DNA of 64,000 nucleotides from Paenibacillus endophyticus (lineage in GTDB: Bacteria; Bacillota; Bacilli; Paenibacillales; Paenibacillaceae). The translations under genes and the position numbers were made by a program. Of this stretch, positions 63,464 through 64,000 are shown piece after piece. Within the stretch, counting starts at the first letter, position 1, and each line of letters starts with the position of its first letter. The notes under the pieces were generated by a model, which searched no databases, was not told the DNA's origin, and was given only the letters and a program-made list of their open reading frames with translations. The stretch spans positions 62,001 through 126,000 of the forward strand of contig NZ_JACHXW010000019.1 in NCBI RefSeq assembly GCF_014192395.1, in the 5' to 3' direction.

Positions 63464-64000
63464 ATGAAAATCAACCTGGTAACAAGTCGGCGCATATTTG
63501 TGCTGCTTCTGGTCTCTGCACTGCTGCTTCTCGCAGCAGGCTGTGGCAAGGATGAGCAGACGGATGGCAATGCGGCCGGGTCTACCGTACAGGACGGCGA
63601 TGTAACACTTGTAATCGGTGCATATTCCGTTGTGAAGGATGCTTTTGCCGAACTGCTGCCTGCTTTCAGAGCCTACTGGTTCGAGGAAACAGGCCAAAAG
63701 GTGGCATTCCAGGAGTCCTATGAAGCTTCAGGTACACAGGCTCGCGCGATTGCCGGCGGTTTTGAGGCGGATGTCGCAATTCTGGCGATGGAAGGCGATT
63801 TGGACAAAATAGCAGATGCTGGATTTATTTCGCATGATTGGAGAGCTTCTGAGAGCGGCGGCATGATTACGAATTCGATCGTCGTGCTCGGAACTCGCAG
63901 CGGCAATCCGCTTGGGATAAAGGATTGGGACGATTTGACGCGGAAGGGCGTTAAGGTGTTATATCCCAATCCCAAAACCTCCGGCGGAGCGCAATGGGAC
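63464..64000 (+). CDS. sbp: Sulfate-binding lipoprotein (3' end outside window)
   Basis: 179 codons visible from ATG 63464; it runs past the window end. Signal peptide with lipobox LLLLAAGC, acidic linker, then the sulfate-binding protein pattern LVIGAYSVVKDAFAELLPAF, FQESYEASGTQARAIAGG and YPNPKTSGGAQWD. Delivers sulfate to CysTWA. It is last in the operon; the ribosome site (AAAGAG) is weak. Confidence 0.9.
   Translation, partial: MKINLVTSRRIFVLLLVSALLLLAAGCGKDEQTDGNAAGSTVQDGDVTLVIGAYSVVKDAFAELLPAFRAYWFEETGQKVAFQESYEASGTQARAIAGGFEADVAILAMEGDLDKIADAGFISHDWRASESGGMITNSIVVLGTRSGNPLGIKDWDDLTRKGVKVLYPNPKTSGGAQWD

Overview
The window reads as chromosome of an endospore-forming, low-GC-lineage Firmicute of the Paenibacillus type. 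Supporting signs are sporulation genes (yunB, lytH-like, ylbJ), S-layer-homology (SLH) proteins, a YesM/YesN two-component pair beside a CUT1 sugar transporter, strong AGGAGG-type ribosome sites with frequent TTG/GTG starts, and gene neighbours known from Bacillus (ccpN-yqfL; lytH/yunB/lipA/yutD). Gene density is high and there are no rRNA or tRNA genes, insertion sequences or CRISPR arrays that I can see. Most of it is ordinary core chromosome with several accessory modules.

Layout. 1-2.3 kb: end of an ABC-F ATPase and an HD-GYP protein. 2.5-9.2 kb: histidine kinase, AraC-type response regulator, two permeases and a solute-binding lipoprotein, a complete sugar-sensing and uptake unit. 9.2-21.1 kb: a duplicated YiaA/B membrane protein; a 2220-residue secreted SLH-anchored protein with seven trefoil-like repeats, two CBM-like modules and a GH87-like (alpha-1,3-glucanase type) catalytic domain; an HK/RR pair; a second SLH protein. 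21.2-27.6 kb: a decayed tandem repeat, then yunB, lytH-like, lipA, yutD, nadK and ylbJ. 27.8-35.3 kb: small and housekeeping genes (truncated haemoglobin, DUF2225, yycC, oligoendopeptidase, two-gene ccpN-yqfL switch, ndk, transaldolase-like aldolase). 35.4-45.9 kb: a ten-gene Gram-positive Tad/Flp type IVb pilus operon ending in an FHA-domain protein. 45.9-53.4 kb: epimerase, lipoprotein, DUF2621, endonuclease IV, purU, tkt, ppnP, DUF420.

53.5-57.3 kb is the most unusual part. A Tat-signal FAD amine oxidase is followed by a secreted RidA-like imine deaminase and tatA; divergently lie a very short GlnR/TnrA-like MerR regulator and tatC. The shared intergenic region holds one perfect and one near-perfect copy of the GlnR/TnrA operator consensus TGTNAN7TNACA. 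I infer a self-contained, nitrogen-controlled system that exports a folded flavoenzyme through its own Tat pore and finishes the imine product outside the membrane, releasing ammonium.

57.4-64 kb: a second 3-hydroxyisobutyrate-dehydrogenase-like reductase, pgi, a YigZ protein, and a sulfate/thiosulfate transport operon (cysT-cysW-cysA-sbp, the last cut by the window end) with a CymR-like operator over its predicted start site. All functional calls are from sequence reading alone; no database search was possible.
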